Notes under the pieces: model-generated | The model's input: the letters and a program-made list of their open reading frames with translations, nothing else | What the model was told of the DNA's origin: nothing | The model's database searches: none | Origin: an uncultured Atopobiaceae bacterium | Lineage (GTDB): Bacteria; Actinomycetota; Coriobacteriia; Coriobacteriales; Atopobiaceae | NCBI GenBank assembly: GCA_934792625.1 | Contig: CAKVON010000017.1 | Coordinates: 1-18,667 of the forward strand | Direction: 5' to 3' | DNA: 18,667 nt | Part shown: in pieces, positions 1 to 6,594 of the stretch | Layout: the number at the start of each line of letters is the position of its first letter | How positions within the stretch are numbered: position 1 is the first letter of the stretch | Position numbers and translations under genes: made by a program

Positions 1-1
1 C

Positions 2-334
2 CAGCAGGACGACTACCGCTACCTGACGGCCTCCATCTACAGCCGCGCCCTCGACGGCGACTTCGCCGAGATCCCGGTTCCCGAGAACCCGGACACCCCG
101 GCCAAGCCGGACACCAAGCCGAACCCCGACACCAAGCCGGACACCAAGCCCGGCGCCGACGCCAAGCCCGACACCAAGCCCGGCTCCGACGTCAAGCCTG
201 GTGCCAAGCCCGGCAACGGCTCGACGCCGCAGACCGGCGACGCCACCGACAGCGGCGCCGGCATGGCGCTCGCGGGCGCGGTCACCCTCGCGCTCGGCGG
301 CACGCTCTACTACAGGCGCCGCCAGCAGAACTAG
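2..334 (+). CDS. C-terminal part of a sortase-anchored surface protein (partial, 5' end outside window)
   Basis: The reading frame is open from the left edge and stops at TAG 332-334; 110 residues are visible. The visible N-terminal part (starting QQDDYRYLTASIYSRAL) belongs to an ectodomain I cannot identify. It is followed by a hydrophilic Pro/Asp/Thr/Lys repeat region that probably spans the cell wall. The C-terminus has the classic tripartite sorting layout: a TPQTGD motif (nt 224-241), a hydrophobic helix (GMALAGAVTLALGGTLYY) and a basic tail ending RRRQQN. In the family a sortase cleaves between Thr and Gly and links the protein to peptidoglycan. The first motif residue is Thr rather than the usual Leu of LPxTG. 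The gene is closed by the terminator at 373-420, so it is transcriptionally separate from the glycogen cluster. The anchor assignment is secure; the protein's function is unknown. Confidence 0.85.
   Translation, partial: QQDDYRYLTASIYSRALDGDFAEIPVPENPDTPAKPDTKPNPDTKPDTKPGADAKPDTKPGSDVKPGAKPGNGSTPQTGDATDSGAGMALAGAVTLALGGTLYYRRRQQN
89..214 (+). repeat. Imperfect in-frame PDTKP / PGxDxKP repeats
   Basis: The units encode KPDTKP, NPDTKPDTKP, KPGADAKPDTKP and KPGSDVKPGAKP, built from recurring gacaccaagcc-type blocks. This is a wall-spanning stalk of the kind found before sortase motifs. Copy number is likely to vary between strains because the DNA units are near-identical. Confidence 0.8.
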
Positions 335-372
335 GGGCCAGCCCCTGGCGTGACGCGCGAGTAGGCTCGCCT

Positions 373-420
373 CGGGGCGGGAGCCCGGGTTCGCCCGGCT
401 CCCGCCCCGTTCTTCTCTTT
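373..420 (+). terminator. Intrinsic terminator after the surface protein gene
   Basis: The arms 373-389 and 394-409 form a GC-rich stem of about 16 bp with a one-base C bulge on the left arm and a TTCG tetraloop (390-393). A pyrimidine/T-rich tract, ttcttctcttt (410-420), follows directly. It lies 39 nt after the TAG stop at 334, as expected for a Rho-independent terminator. Confidence 0.9.
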
Positions 421-455
421 AGGCATGTTCTGCATAGAACGATTGGCCTTACCCT

Positions 456-470
456 TTTGGCCTTGCCAAA
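456..470. promoter_or_regulatory. Candidate operator: TTTGGC-CTT-GCCAAA palindrome
   Basis: The two 6-bp half-sites are perfect inverted repeats around a 3-bp centre. A further TTTGGC half-site lies at 481-486. The octamer TTGGCCTT occurs at 443-450 and again at 457-464, a 14-bp period. The nonamer CGATTGGCC at 440-448 recurs at 643-651, downstream of the candidate promoter. Such symmetry in a non-coding AT-rich stretch suggests a dimeric repressor or activator. I cannot name the regulator. Confidence 0.4.
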
Positions 471-550
471 TATTGCTCACTTTGGCGAGTGCATACATAT
501 GGTTCGCGGACGGCAAAGCACCTTTTAACTGCGGTTGGTTTAAACGGAAT

Positions 551-597
551 CAATACCAGCCACGGATGTTTGTGCCCGTATGCCGCTGGGAGCATTG
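551..597 (+). other. Imperfect stem-loop upstream of glgB
   Basis: Pairing segments are CAAT 551-554 with ATTG 594-597, CCAGC 556-560 with GCTGG 585-589, and ACGG 562-565 with CCGT 576-579, around a 10-nt loop. Internal loops separate the helices. It overlaps the candidate -35 element, so it would appear in RNA only if transcription starts further upstream. No T tract follows, so it is not a terminator. Confidence 0.3.
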
Positions 598-622
598 GTC
601 TGAAATTGAGTTCGTATACACT
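595..622 (+). promoter_or_regulatory. Candidate promoter for glgB
   Basis: TTGGTC at 595-600 (-35-like) and TACACT at 617-622 (-10-like, four of six consensus bases) are separated by 16 bp. A start near 628-630 would give a leader of about 65 nt before the ATG at 694. It lies in the AT-rich island after an intrinsic terminator, so a promoter somewhere here is required; this exact placement is tentative. Confidence 0.4.
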
Positions 623-683
623 AAACGAACACATTGAATGACCGATTGGCCCCGCGGTGCCTCATGGTTGCCCGGGACAGACT

Positions 684-687
684 GGAG
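684..687 (+). promoter_or_regulatory. Ribosome binding site that selects the glgB start
   Basis: GGAG stands 6 nt before ATG 694. The in-frame alternatives upstream (TTG 634 and ATG 664) have no purine-rich site at a useful distance, and TTG 634 would lie almost on the predicted transcription start. Confidence 0.65.
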
Positions 688-693
688 CGTGCC

Positions 694-2853
694 ATGGAGG
701 AGAAGATCGACCGTCGAGACATCACCGACGCTGACGTCTTCGTCATGGGCAAGGGCGAGTGGTATCGCAGCTTCGAGAAGATGGGCGCCCACCCCGCTAC
801 GCGCGACGGGCGGGAGGGATTCCGATTTTCCGTCTGGGTTCCTGACGTTCGTTCGGTCCACGTGATCGGTGACTTCAACGACTGGGATATTGCTGCCGAT
901 CCTCTGGAGGAGCTTCCCACCGGCGGGATTTGGTGCGGATTTGTCGCGGGCGCAAAGGTCGGCGACCTTTATAAGTATGTGATTGAGACGGCATCGGGCG
1001 AGCGTCTCTACAAGGCCGACCCCTATGCGTTCTGGGCCGAGTGCCCTCCCGGAACCGCCTCGCGCCTTGCCGACATCGACGGCTACGGCTGGGGCGACCA
1101 CGACTGGATGATGCGGCGCCAGGCCGACTCGCACATGCACCGTCCCCTCAACATCTATGAGGTGCACCTGGGCTCTTGGCGCCGTCATGACGATGGCCTC
1201 TTGGGCAACGGCTTCACCCCGCCCGAGGGCGAGGAGGGTGGCGGCACCTACCTCAGCTACGATGAGCTCTCGCGTGAGCTTGTTCAGTATGTCAGCGAGA
1301 TGGGGTACACCCACATCGAGCTCATGCCCGTGATGGAGCACCCCTTCGACGGCTCGTGGGGCTACCAGACCACGGGATACTACGCGCCCACCGCGCGCTA
1401 TGGGTCCCCCAAGCAGTTCATGCACTTCGTCGACGCCTGCCACCAGGCGGGCATTGGCGTCATCCTGGATTGGGTCCCCGGCGGCTTCTGTCGCGACGAG
1501 CAGGGTCTCGTTCGCTTTAATGGCGGCAACCTGTACGAGAGCGAGGAGCACCCCAACTGGGGCACCTTCAAGTTCGATTTGGGTCGCGGCGAGGTCCGCA
1601 GCTTCCTGGTGTCCAACGCCATCTACTGGCTCGAGCGCTACCACGCCGACGGCATCCGCGTCGACGGCGTCACGAGCATGCTCTACCTCAACTTCGGTGT
1701 CGACGACCCGGCGCAGAAGAAGTTCAACAGCCAGGGCACCGAGGAGGACTTCGAGGCGGTCGAGTTCCTGCGCAGGACCAACGCCGTCGTCGAGACGTAC
1801 TTCTCGGACGCCATGATGATCGCCGAGGAGTCCACCGCCTGGCCGCTGGTCACCTATCCGCCCGAGAAGGGCGGCCTGGGATTCCACTACAAGTGGGACA
1901 TGGGCTGGATGAACGACACCCTGCACTACATGCAGACCGACTTCCCGTGGCGTCCCGGCAACCACAACCTGCTGACGTTCTCGATCATGTACGCCTTCAA
2001 CGAGAACTTCGTCCTGCCCCTGTCGCATGACGAGGTCGTCCACGGCAAGTGCTCTCTCATCCAGCGCATGCCTGGCGACTACTGGCGCCAGTTTGCCGGG
2101 ATGCGCTCGCTGGCGCTGTACCAGATCTGCCACCCGGGAGCCAAGCTCAACTTCATGGGCAACGAGATCGCGCAGTTCATCGAGTGGCGCTACTACGAGG
2201 AAATCCAGTGGTTCATGGCCGAGCAGTACGAGGCCCATCGCCACCAGCGCGACTTCATCGCGGCCCTCAACCACGTCTATCGCGAGCAGCCCGCCCTGTG
2301 GCAGCGCTCCTACACCCCCGACGGCTTCGAGTGGATCGACGCCGACAACTCCGACCAGTCCATCGTGAGCTTCGTGCGCCACGGTGACGACCCCGCCGAC
2401 GACCTCGTCGTCCTTATCAACTTCGACCCGGCGGTCCGCGAGGACTTCCGCCTGGGTGTGCCCACCTACGGCACCTGGCGCGAGGTCATTTCGTCCGACG
2501 AGGCGCGCTTTGGCGGCTCCGGCGTCTCCAACGAGGGCGACCTCGAGGCCGAGGATGTTGCCTGGAACGGCCGCGAGCAGTCCGTGGTCATCCGAGTCCC
2601 GCCGCTGGGCGGCACGGTGCTGCGCTGCGTCAAGCGCAAGCCCAAGCCCGTCCACGAGCCTGAGCCCGTGGGTGCCGCCAAGAAGGCCGCTTCCAAGGCG
2701 GTTGCCGAGAAGGACGCCGAGGCCGAGGTGCCCATGCCTACCGAGAAGGGCGGGGCCAAGGCTCCTGCCAAGGCCAAGAAGCCCGGCAGGCCCACCAAGT
2801 CCCCCAGGCCCGCCAAGGGCAAGAAGGGCAAGGGCAAGAGGCGCAAGGCCTAG
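694..2853 (+). CDS. glgB: 1,4-alpha-glucan branching enzyme (GlgB, GH13) with lysine-rich C-terminal tail
   Basis: GlgB cuts alpha-1,4 glucan chains and reattaches them through alpha-1,6 bonds, making glycogen branches in the cytoplasm. Start ATG 694 gives 719 residues. A CBM48 domain (about 43-120, RFSVWVPDVRSVHVIGDFND) precedes the GH13 barrel (from about 153, IYEVHLGSWRR) and an all-beta C domain (about 570-645). The catalytic set is visible: R322/D324 (GIRVDGVTSML), E378 (MIAEESTAWP) and H445-D446 (PLSHDEVVHGK). One oddity is region I, which reads DWVPGGF (D259-F265): G264 stands where E. coli GlgB has H340 (DWVPGHF). A second is that residues 647-719 form a Lys/Pro/Ala-rich tail absent from typical GlgB, containing PGRP and ending KGKRRKA. 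It is the first gene of the cluster, 64 nt before glgP. The family assignment is firm; specificity could differ because of region I. Confidence 0.93.
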   Translation: MEEKIDRRDITDADVFVMGKGEWYRSFEKMGAHPATRDGREGFRFSVWVPDVRSVHVIGDFNDWDIAADPLEELPTGGIWCGFVAGAKVGDLYKYVIETASGERLYKADPYAFWAECPPGTASRLADIDGYGWGDHDWMMRRQADSHMHRPLNIYEVHLGSWRRHDDGLLGNGFTPPEGEEGGGTYLSYDELSRELVQYVSEMGYTHIELMPVMEHPFDGSWGYQTTGYYAPTARYGSPKQFMHFVDACHQAGIGVILDWVPGGFCRDEQGLVRFNGGNLYESEEHPNWGTFKFDLGRGEVRSFLVSNAIYWLERYHADGIRVDGVTSMLYLNFGVDDPAQKKFNSQGTEEDFEAVEFLRRTNAVVETYFSDAMMIAEESTAWPLVTYPPEKGGLGFHYKWDMGWMNDTLHYMQTDFPWRPGNHNLLTFSIMYAFNENFVLPLSHDEVVHGKCSLIQRMPGDYWRQFAGMRSLALYQICHPGAKLNFMGNEIAQFIEWRYYEEIQWFMAEQYEAHRHQRDFIAALNHVYREQPALWQRSYTPDGFEWIDADNSDQSIVSFVRHGDDPADDLVVLINFDPAVREDFRLGVPTYGTWREVISSDEARFGGSGVSNEGDLEAEDVAWNGREQSVVIRVPPLGGTVLRCVKRKPKPVHEPEPVGAAKKAASKAVAEKDAEAEVPMPTEKGGAKAPAKAKKPGRPTKSPRPAKGKKGKGKRRKA

Positions 2854-2904
2854 CCCGCCAAAACGACGACATGCCGGGAAAAACCTGCGGCCCGGCTTGA
2901 CGCG

Positions 2905-2911
2905 AAAGGAG
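2905..2911 (+). promoter_or_regulatory. Ribosome binding site for glgP
   Basis: AAAGGAG stands 6 nt before GTG 2918 and fixes this as the start, although the frame stays open far upstream inside glgB. Phosphorylase homology begins only after this GTG. Confidence 0.8.
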
Positions 2912-2917
2912 CACCAC

Positions 2918-5341
2918 GTGAACCAGATCTTTAACGGGAAGGACGACTTCGTCGAGCAGTTCAAAGCGTCCTGCACCACCACCATCGGCAAGTCGGTGGC
3001 GGACTGCACGGATGCCGAGCGCTTCCAGGCCCTGGCGACCCTCGTTGCGGCCAAGTCGCGCGAGGTCGAGGTTGCTACCGACCAGGGCTACAGGCAGAAC
3101 CACAAGAAGAAGGTCTATTACTTCTCGCTCGAGTTCCTGATCGGCCCCCTGCTGGACAACTACCTCATCAACTACGGCATTCGCGACATGGTCGACGAGG
3201 CCCTGGCCGACATGGGCCTGTCGCTGGGCGACATCGAGCGCCAGGAGGTCGACCCCGGCCTCGGCAACGGCGGCCTGGGCCGCCTGGCCGCGTGCTTCAT
3301 GGACTCGCTCGCCCATGAGGGCATCGCCGGCTACGGCAACGGCATGCGCTACCGCTACGGCCTTTTCCACCAGGCCATCAAGAACGGTTGCCAGGTCGAG
3401 GAGACCGACAACTGGCTCGCCAACGGCTTCCCCTGGGAGATCCGTCGCGCGCAGAGCGCCGTCACCGTCACCTTTGGCGGCGAGGTCGTCCGCCACGAGG
3501 GTGAGGACGGCAGCTACTGGTTCACGGTCGAGGGTGGCCAGAAGGTCAAGGCAGTCCCGTACGACGTGCCCATCGTCGGCTACGGCGGCAAGACCGTAAA
3601 CAAGCTGCGCCTCTGGAGCGCCGAGCCCGCCGAGGAGGACTTCGACCTCGACGCCTTCAACGAGGGCAAGTACGCCAAGGCCAACAAGTTCCGCTCGGAC
3701 GTCGAGGCCATCTCGACCATCCTGTACCCCAACGACGCGGGCGAGCATGGCCGCATCCTGCGCGTGAAGCAGGAGTACCTGTTCGTCTCGGCTGGCCTGC
3801 AGACGATTCTTCGCAGCTACGAGCACGAGTACGGCCCCGACTGGGAGCACTTCCCCGACCACGTCTCGCTGCACACCAACGACACCCACCCCGCCATGTG
3901 CGGCCCCGAGCTCATGCGTCTTCTCGTCGACGAGCGCAAGCTCGACTGGGACACCGCGTGGGACATCGTCACCAGGTCCGTCTCGTACACCAACCACACG
4001 GTCATGCCCGAGGCCCTCGAGACCTGGCCCATCGAGATGTTCCGCCCGCTGGTCCCGCGCATCTACATGTACATCGATGAGATCAACCGCCGCTACATCG
4101 AGTCCCTCAAGGCCAAGTACGCCGACTGGCAGCGCCTTGCCGCCGAGACGGCCGTGCTGTGGGACGGACGCGTGCGCATGGCCAACCTCTCGATCATCTG
4201 CGGCCACTCCGTCAACGGCGTCTCGGCCATCCACTCCGAGATCCTCAAGCACGACGTCCTCAAGGGCTTCTACGAGACCACTCCCGAGAAGTTCAACAAC
4301 AAGACCAACGGCGTCTCGCACCGCCGCTTCCTGGGCGAGGCCAACCCGCCGCTGTCGCGCGTCATCACCGAGGCCATCGGCGACAGGTGGATGGACGACG
4401 CCTTCGAGCTGGCCAAGCTCGAGAAGTACAAGGACGACGCCTCGTTCCTCGACAGCGTCGTCGACGCCAAGTACCAGGACAAGGTTCGCCTGGCCGCCTA
4501 CGTCAAGGAGACGTCGGGCGTCGAGCTTGACCCGCACTCCACCTTCGACGTGCAGGTCAAGCGCTTCCACGCCTACAAGCGCCAGCTGCTCAACGTCTTC
4601 AAGGTCCTCGACCTGTACAACCGCATGATCGACGACCCGTCCTTCAAGCCGCTGCCCACGTCGTTCATCTTCGCCGGCAAGGCCGCCCAGAGCTACACCT
4701 TCGCCAAGGAGACCATCAGGCTCATCAACTCGATGGCCGACGTCATCAACAACGACCCGCGCGTCAACGACACGATCAAGGTCGCCTTCGTTCCCAACTA
4801 CTCGATCTCCAGCGCGCAGATCGTCAACCCCGCCGCCGAGATCTCGGAGCAGATCTCCACGGCCGGCATGGAGGGCTCCGGCACCTCGAACATGAAGTTC
4901 ATGTACAACGGCGCGATCATGCTCGGCACCTACGACGGCGCCAACATCGAGATCGCAGAGCTCGTGGGCGAGGAGAACATCAAGATCTTCGGCAACCGCG
5001 TCGAGGACATCGAGCGCATCAGGCGCGAGGGCTACTGGGCCTGGGACGAGGTCAACTCCGACCCGCGCCTCGGCCGCGTGGTCAACCAGCTTGTCGACGG
5101 CTCGCTCGCCCGTCTCAACGGCAACTTCAACCTCGTCCACGACGAGCTCATGACGAACAACGACCAGTGGTTCGTCCTCAAGGACTTCCAGCCCTACGTG
5201 AAGGCCTTCGAGGAGCTGCGTCAGACCTGCGACGACCCGCACACCTGGGCCCGCATGTCGCTCATCAACACTGCCCGTGCGGGCAAGTTCTCGAGCGACC
5301 GCACCATCCGCGAGTACGCCGAGGACATCTGGAAGGCGTAA
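2918..5341 (+). CDS. glgP: Glycogen/alpha-glucan phosphorylase (GT35)
   Basis: The enzyme releases glucose-1-phosphate from non-reducing ends of glycogen using phosphate and pyridoxal phosphate (PLP). The 807-residue length is usual for bacterial GlgP. Family blocks in order are YYFSLEFLIGPLLDN, DPGLGNGGLGRLAACFMDS, NDTHPAMCGPELMR, YTNHTVMPEALE, KTNGVSHRRF, VKRFHAYKRQLLN and EGSGTSNMKF with the PLP lysine K660. Several positions depart from consensus. A552 in RFHAYKRQ stands where nearly all members have Glu (RxHEYKRQ). EGSGTS replaces EASGTG or EASGTS. LIGP replaces LIGR. R549, K554, E652 and K660 are retained. A small GCCGGG/CCCGGC hairpin (2873-2896) lies between glgB and glgP. Its place beside the synthetic genes implies coordinated glycogen turnover. 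The family is certain; activity and chain preference are inferred. Confidence 0.93.
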   Translation: MNQIFNGKDDFVEQFKASCTTTIGKSVADCTDAERFQALATLVAAKSREVEVATDQGYRQNHKKKVYYFSLEFLIGPLLDNYLINYGIRDMVDEALADMGLSLGDIERQEVDPGLGNGGLGRLAACFMDSLAHEGIAGYGNGMRYRYGLFHQAIKNGCQVEETDNWLANGFPWEIRRAQSAVTVTFGGEVVRHEGEDGSYWFTVEGGQKVKAVPYDVPIVGYGGKTVNKLRLWSAEPAEEDFDLDAFNEGKYAKANKFRSDVEAISTILYPNDAGEHGRILRVKQEYLFVSAGLQTILRSYEHEYGPDWEHFPDHVSLHTNDTHPAMCGPELMRLLVDERKLDWDTAWDIVTRSVSYTNHTVMPEALETWPIEMFRPLVPRIYMYIDEINRRYIESLKAKYADWQRLAAETAVLWDGRVRMANLSIICGHSVNGVSAIHSEILKHDVLKGFYETTPEKFNNKTNGVSHRRFLGEANPPLSRVITEAIGDRWMDDAFELAKLEKYKDDASFLDSVVDAKYQDKVRLAAYVKETSGVELDPHSTFDVQVKRFHAYKRQLLNVFKVLDLYNRMIDDPSFKPLPTSFIFAGKAAQSYTFAKETIRLINSMADVINNDPRVNDTIKVAFVPNYSISSAQIVNPAAEISEQISTAGMEGSGTSNMKFMYNGAIMLGTYDGANIEIAELVGEENIKIFGNRVEDIERIRREGYWAWDEVNSDPRLGRVVNQLVDGSLARLNGNFNLVHDELMTNNDQWFVLKDFQPYVKAFEELRQTCDDPHTWARMSLINTARAGKFSSDRTIREYAEDIWKA

Positions 5342-5363
5342 GGCGGCGTAAGGCGTGAACCAA

Positions 5364-5398
5364 GTCCGCCGGGGCAGGTAGCCCCGGCCCTGGCGGAC
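5364..5398 (+). other. Strong intercistronic hairpin between glgP and glgC
   Basis: CCGGGGC (5369-5375) pairs with GCCCCGG (5381-5387) around an AGGTA loop. GTCCG (5364-5368) pairs with CGGAC (5394-5398) outside a six-base bulge; an alternative register pairs GTCCGCC with GGCGGAC. No T tract follows, so it is not a standard terminator. A TATAAC -10-like hexamer lies just downstream (5404-5409) but without a -35. Possible roles are partial attenuation or a processing and stability element; none is proven. Confidence 0.55.
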
Positions 5399-5427
5399 AG
5401 CTCTATAACTAGGGGAGAAGAAAGACT

Positions 5428-5435
5428 GGAAGGGG
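5428..5435 (+). promoter_or_regulatory. Ribosome binding site that selects the glgC start
   Basis: GGAAGGGG stands 8 nt before GTG 5444. The alternative GTG at 5435 would overlap this site and leave no spacing. Starting at 5444 gives an N-terminus beginning [19 protein letters not shown], which matches the length of characterised Bacillus-type GlgC. Confidence 0.7.
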
Positions 5436-5443
5436 TGTTTTCG

Positions 5444-6592
5444 GTGAGCAAGAAGGAATGCGTCGCTATGCTCCTCGCGGGAGGGCAGGGCAGCAGGCTC
5501 GGTGCGCTCACGAGGAACATCGCCAAGCCGGCGGTGTCGTTCGGAGGCAAGTTCAGGATCATCGACTTTGCGCTCTCCAACTGCGCGAACTCGGGCATCA
5601 ACACGGTGGGCGTCCTCACGCAGTACAGGCCCTACCTGCTCCACTCCTACATCGGCACGGGCGAGGCCTGGAACCTCGACGAGCGCGGTGGCGGAGTCTC
5701 GATCCTGCCCCCCTTTGCCACCGAGACGGGCGGCGCCTGGTACGAGGGCACGGCCGACGCCGTGTACCAGAACATCGACTACATCGAGGCGAACGACCCC
5801 GAGTACGTGATCATCCTCTCCGGCGACCAGCTCTATCGCATGGACTACCACGACATGCTCGCCAACCACAAGCGCCACAACGCCGATCTGACCATCGCGG
5901 TCATGCCCGTTGCCTGGGAGGAGGCGTCTCGCTTCGGCATCATCACGCAGGATGACGACGAGCGCATCACCAAGTTCACCGAGAAGCCCAACAAGCCGGA
6001 CTCCAACCTTGCCTCCATGGGCATCTACATCTTCAACACGAAGCTTCTTCTCGATAGCCTGCGCGCCGACGCCGTCGACCAGACGTCGGAGCACGACTTC
6101 GGCAAGAACATCATCCCGAAGCTGCTGGGTGACGGCAAGGCGCTGTACACCTACCGCTTCGAGGGCTTCTGGCGTGACGTCGGCACCATCTCGAGCTACC
6201 ACGAGACGAGCATGGACCTGCTGGGCGAGCACCCCGAGTTCGACCTGTACACCAAGGACTTCCCGATCATGAGCAACGCGTCGGTGTGCCCGCCGCACTA
6301 CGTCGGTCCCGAGGGAAGCGTCTCGGACTCGCTGATCTCCAACGGCTGCCGCGTCTACGGCACCGTGCGCCACTCGATCCTGTCCACCGGCGCCTACGTC
6401 GGCCCGCGTGCCACGATCGAGGACTCCGTCCTTCTGCCCGGCGCCGTGGTCAAGGCCGGTGCCAAGGTCGTTCGCGCCATCTTGGGTGAGGAGTCCGTCA
6501 TCGAGGAGGGCGTGGCGCTTGGCAGCGTCGACGCCGCGAAGGACACCGCCGTCATCGGAGACCACGTCGTGGTTGGAAAGGGGGAGGAGTAG
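5444..6592 (+). CDS. glgC: Glucose-1-phosphate adenylyltransferase, catalytic subunit (GlgC)
   Basis: GlgC makes ADP-glucose and pyrophosphate from ATP and glucose-1-phosphate, the committed step of bacterial glycogen synthesis. From GTG 5444 it is 382 residues, close to the Bacillus protein. The nucleotidyltransferase signature AGGQGSRLG (about residues 12-20) is followed by [20 protein letters not shown], the metal/sugar motif SGDQLYRMD (D128) and EKPNKPD (E180, K181). The C-terminal third has the hexapeptide pattern of a left-handed beta helix ([20 protein letters not shown] and following). All residues expected for catalysis that I can place are present. Its stop is 2 nt before glgD, so the two products are probably translated together and act as a complex. 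It lies 102 nt after glgP, behind a strong hairpin that may tune its level. Confidence 0.95.
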   Translation: MSKKECVAMLLAGGQGSRLGALTRNIAKPAVSFGGKFRIIDFALSNCANSGINTVGVLTQYRPYLLHSYIGTGEAWNLDERGGGVSILPPFATETGGAWYEGTADAVYQNIDYIEANDPEYVIILSGDQLYRMDYHDMLANHKRHNADLTIAVMPVAWEEASRFGIITQDDDERITKFTEKPNKPDSNLASMGIYIFNTKLLLDSLRADAVDQTSEHDFGKNIIPKLLGDGKALYTYRFEGFWRDVGTISSYHETSMDLLGEHPEFDLYTKDFPIMSNASVCPPHYVGPEGSVSDSLISNGCRVYGTVRHSILSTGAYVGPRATIEDSVLLPGAVVKAGAKVVRAILGEESVIEEGVALGSVDAAKDTAVIGDHVVVGKGEE

Positions 6593-6594
6593 CC

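Larger units (their letters stand above)
421..633. other. AT-richer intergenic island upstream of the glycogen cluster
   Basis: By hand count 421-640 is about 47% GC, against roughly two thirds or more in flanking genes. I see no credible gene here: the 70-codon open frame from 425 has no ribosome binding site, unusual codon use and no recognisable motif. The segment holds a 15-bp palindrome (456-470), related TTGGCC-type repeats, an imperfect stem-loop (551-597) and a candidate promoter (595-622). It is best read as the regulatory region of glgB and the genes after it. Confidence 0.65.

Noticed and set aside
425..637. Possible 70-residue protein in the AT-rich island
   Set aside because: There is no ribosome binding site, the composition is odd, and the frame overlaps the candidate promoter; it is more simply explained as non-coding.
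634..693. Longer GlgB start at TTG 634 or ATG 664
   Set aside because: Neither has a ribosome binding site, the extra residues have no homology, and TTG 634 falls almost on the predicted transcription start.
638..865. Leader-peptide-like frame starting at ATG 638
   Set aside because: It overlaps glgB by more than 170 nt in another frame, has no ribosome binding site and shows no attenuator structure.
5364..5398. Rho-independent terminator after glgP
   Set aside because: The hairpin is strong, but what follows is agctctataact, not a T tract.
5435..5443. GlgC starting at GTG 5435
   Set aside because: This GTG overlaps the GGAAGGGG ribosome binding site; GTG 5444 has proper spacing and matches family length.
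2738..6565. Long minus-strand open frame opposite glgP and glgC
   Set aside because: Same codon-bias artefact: repetitive Val/Asp/Gly/Leu composition, no motifs, and fully overlapped by well-supported genes.
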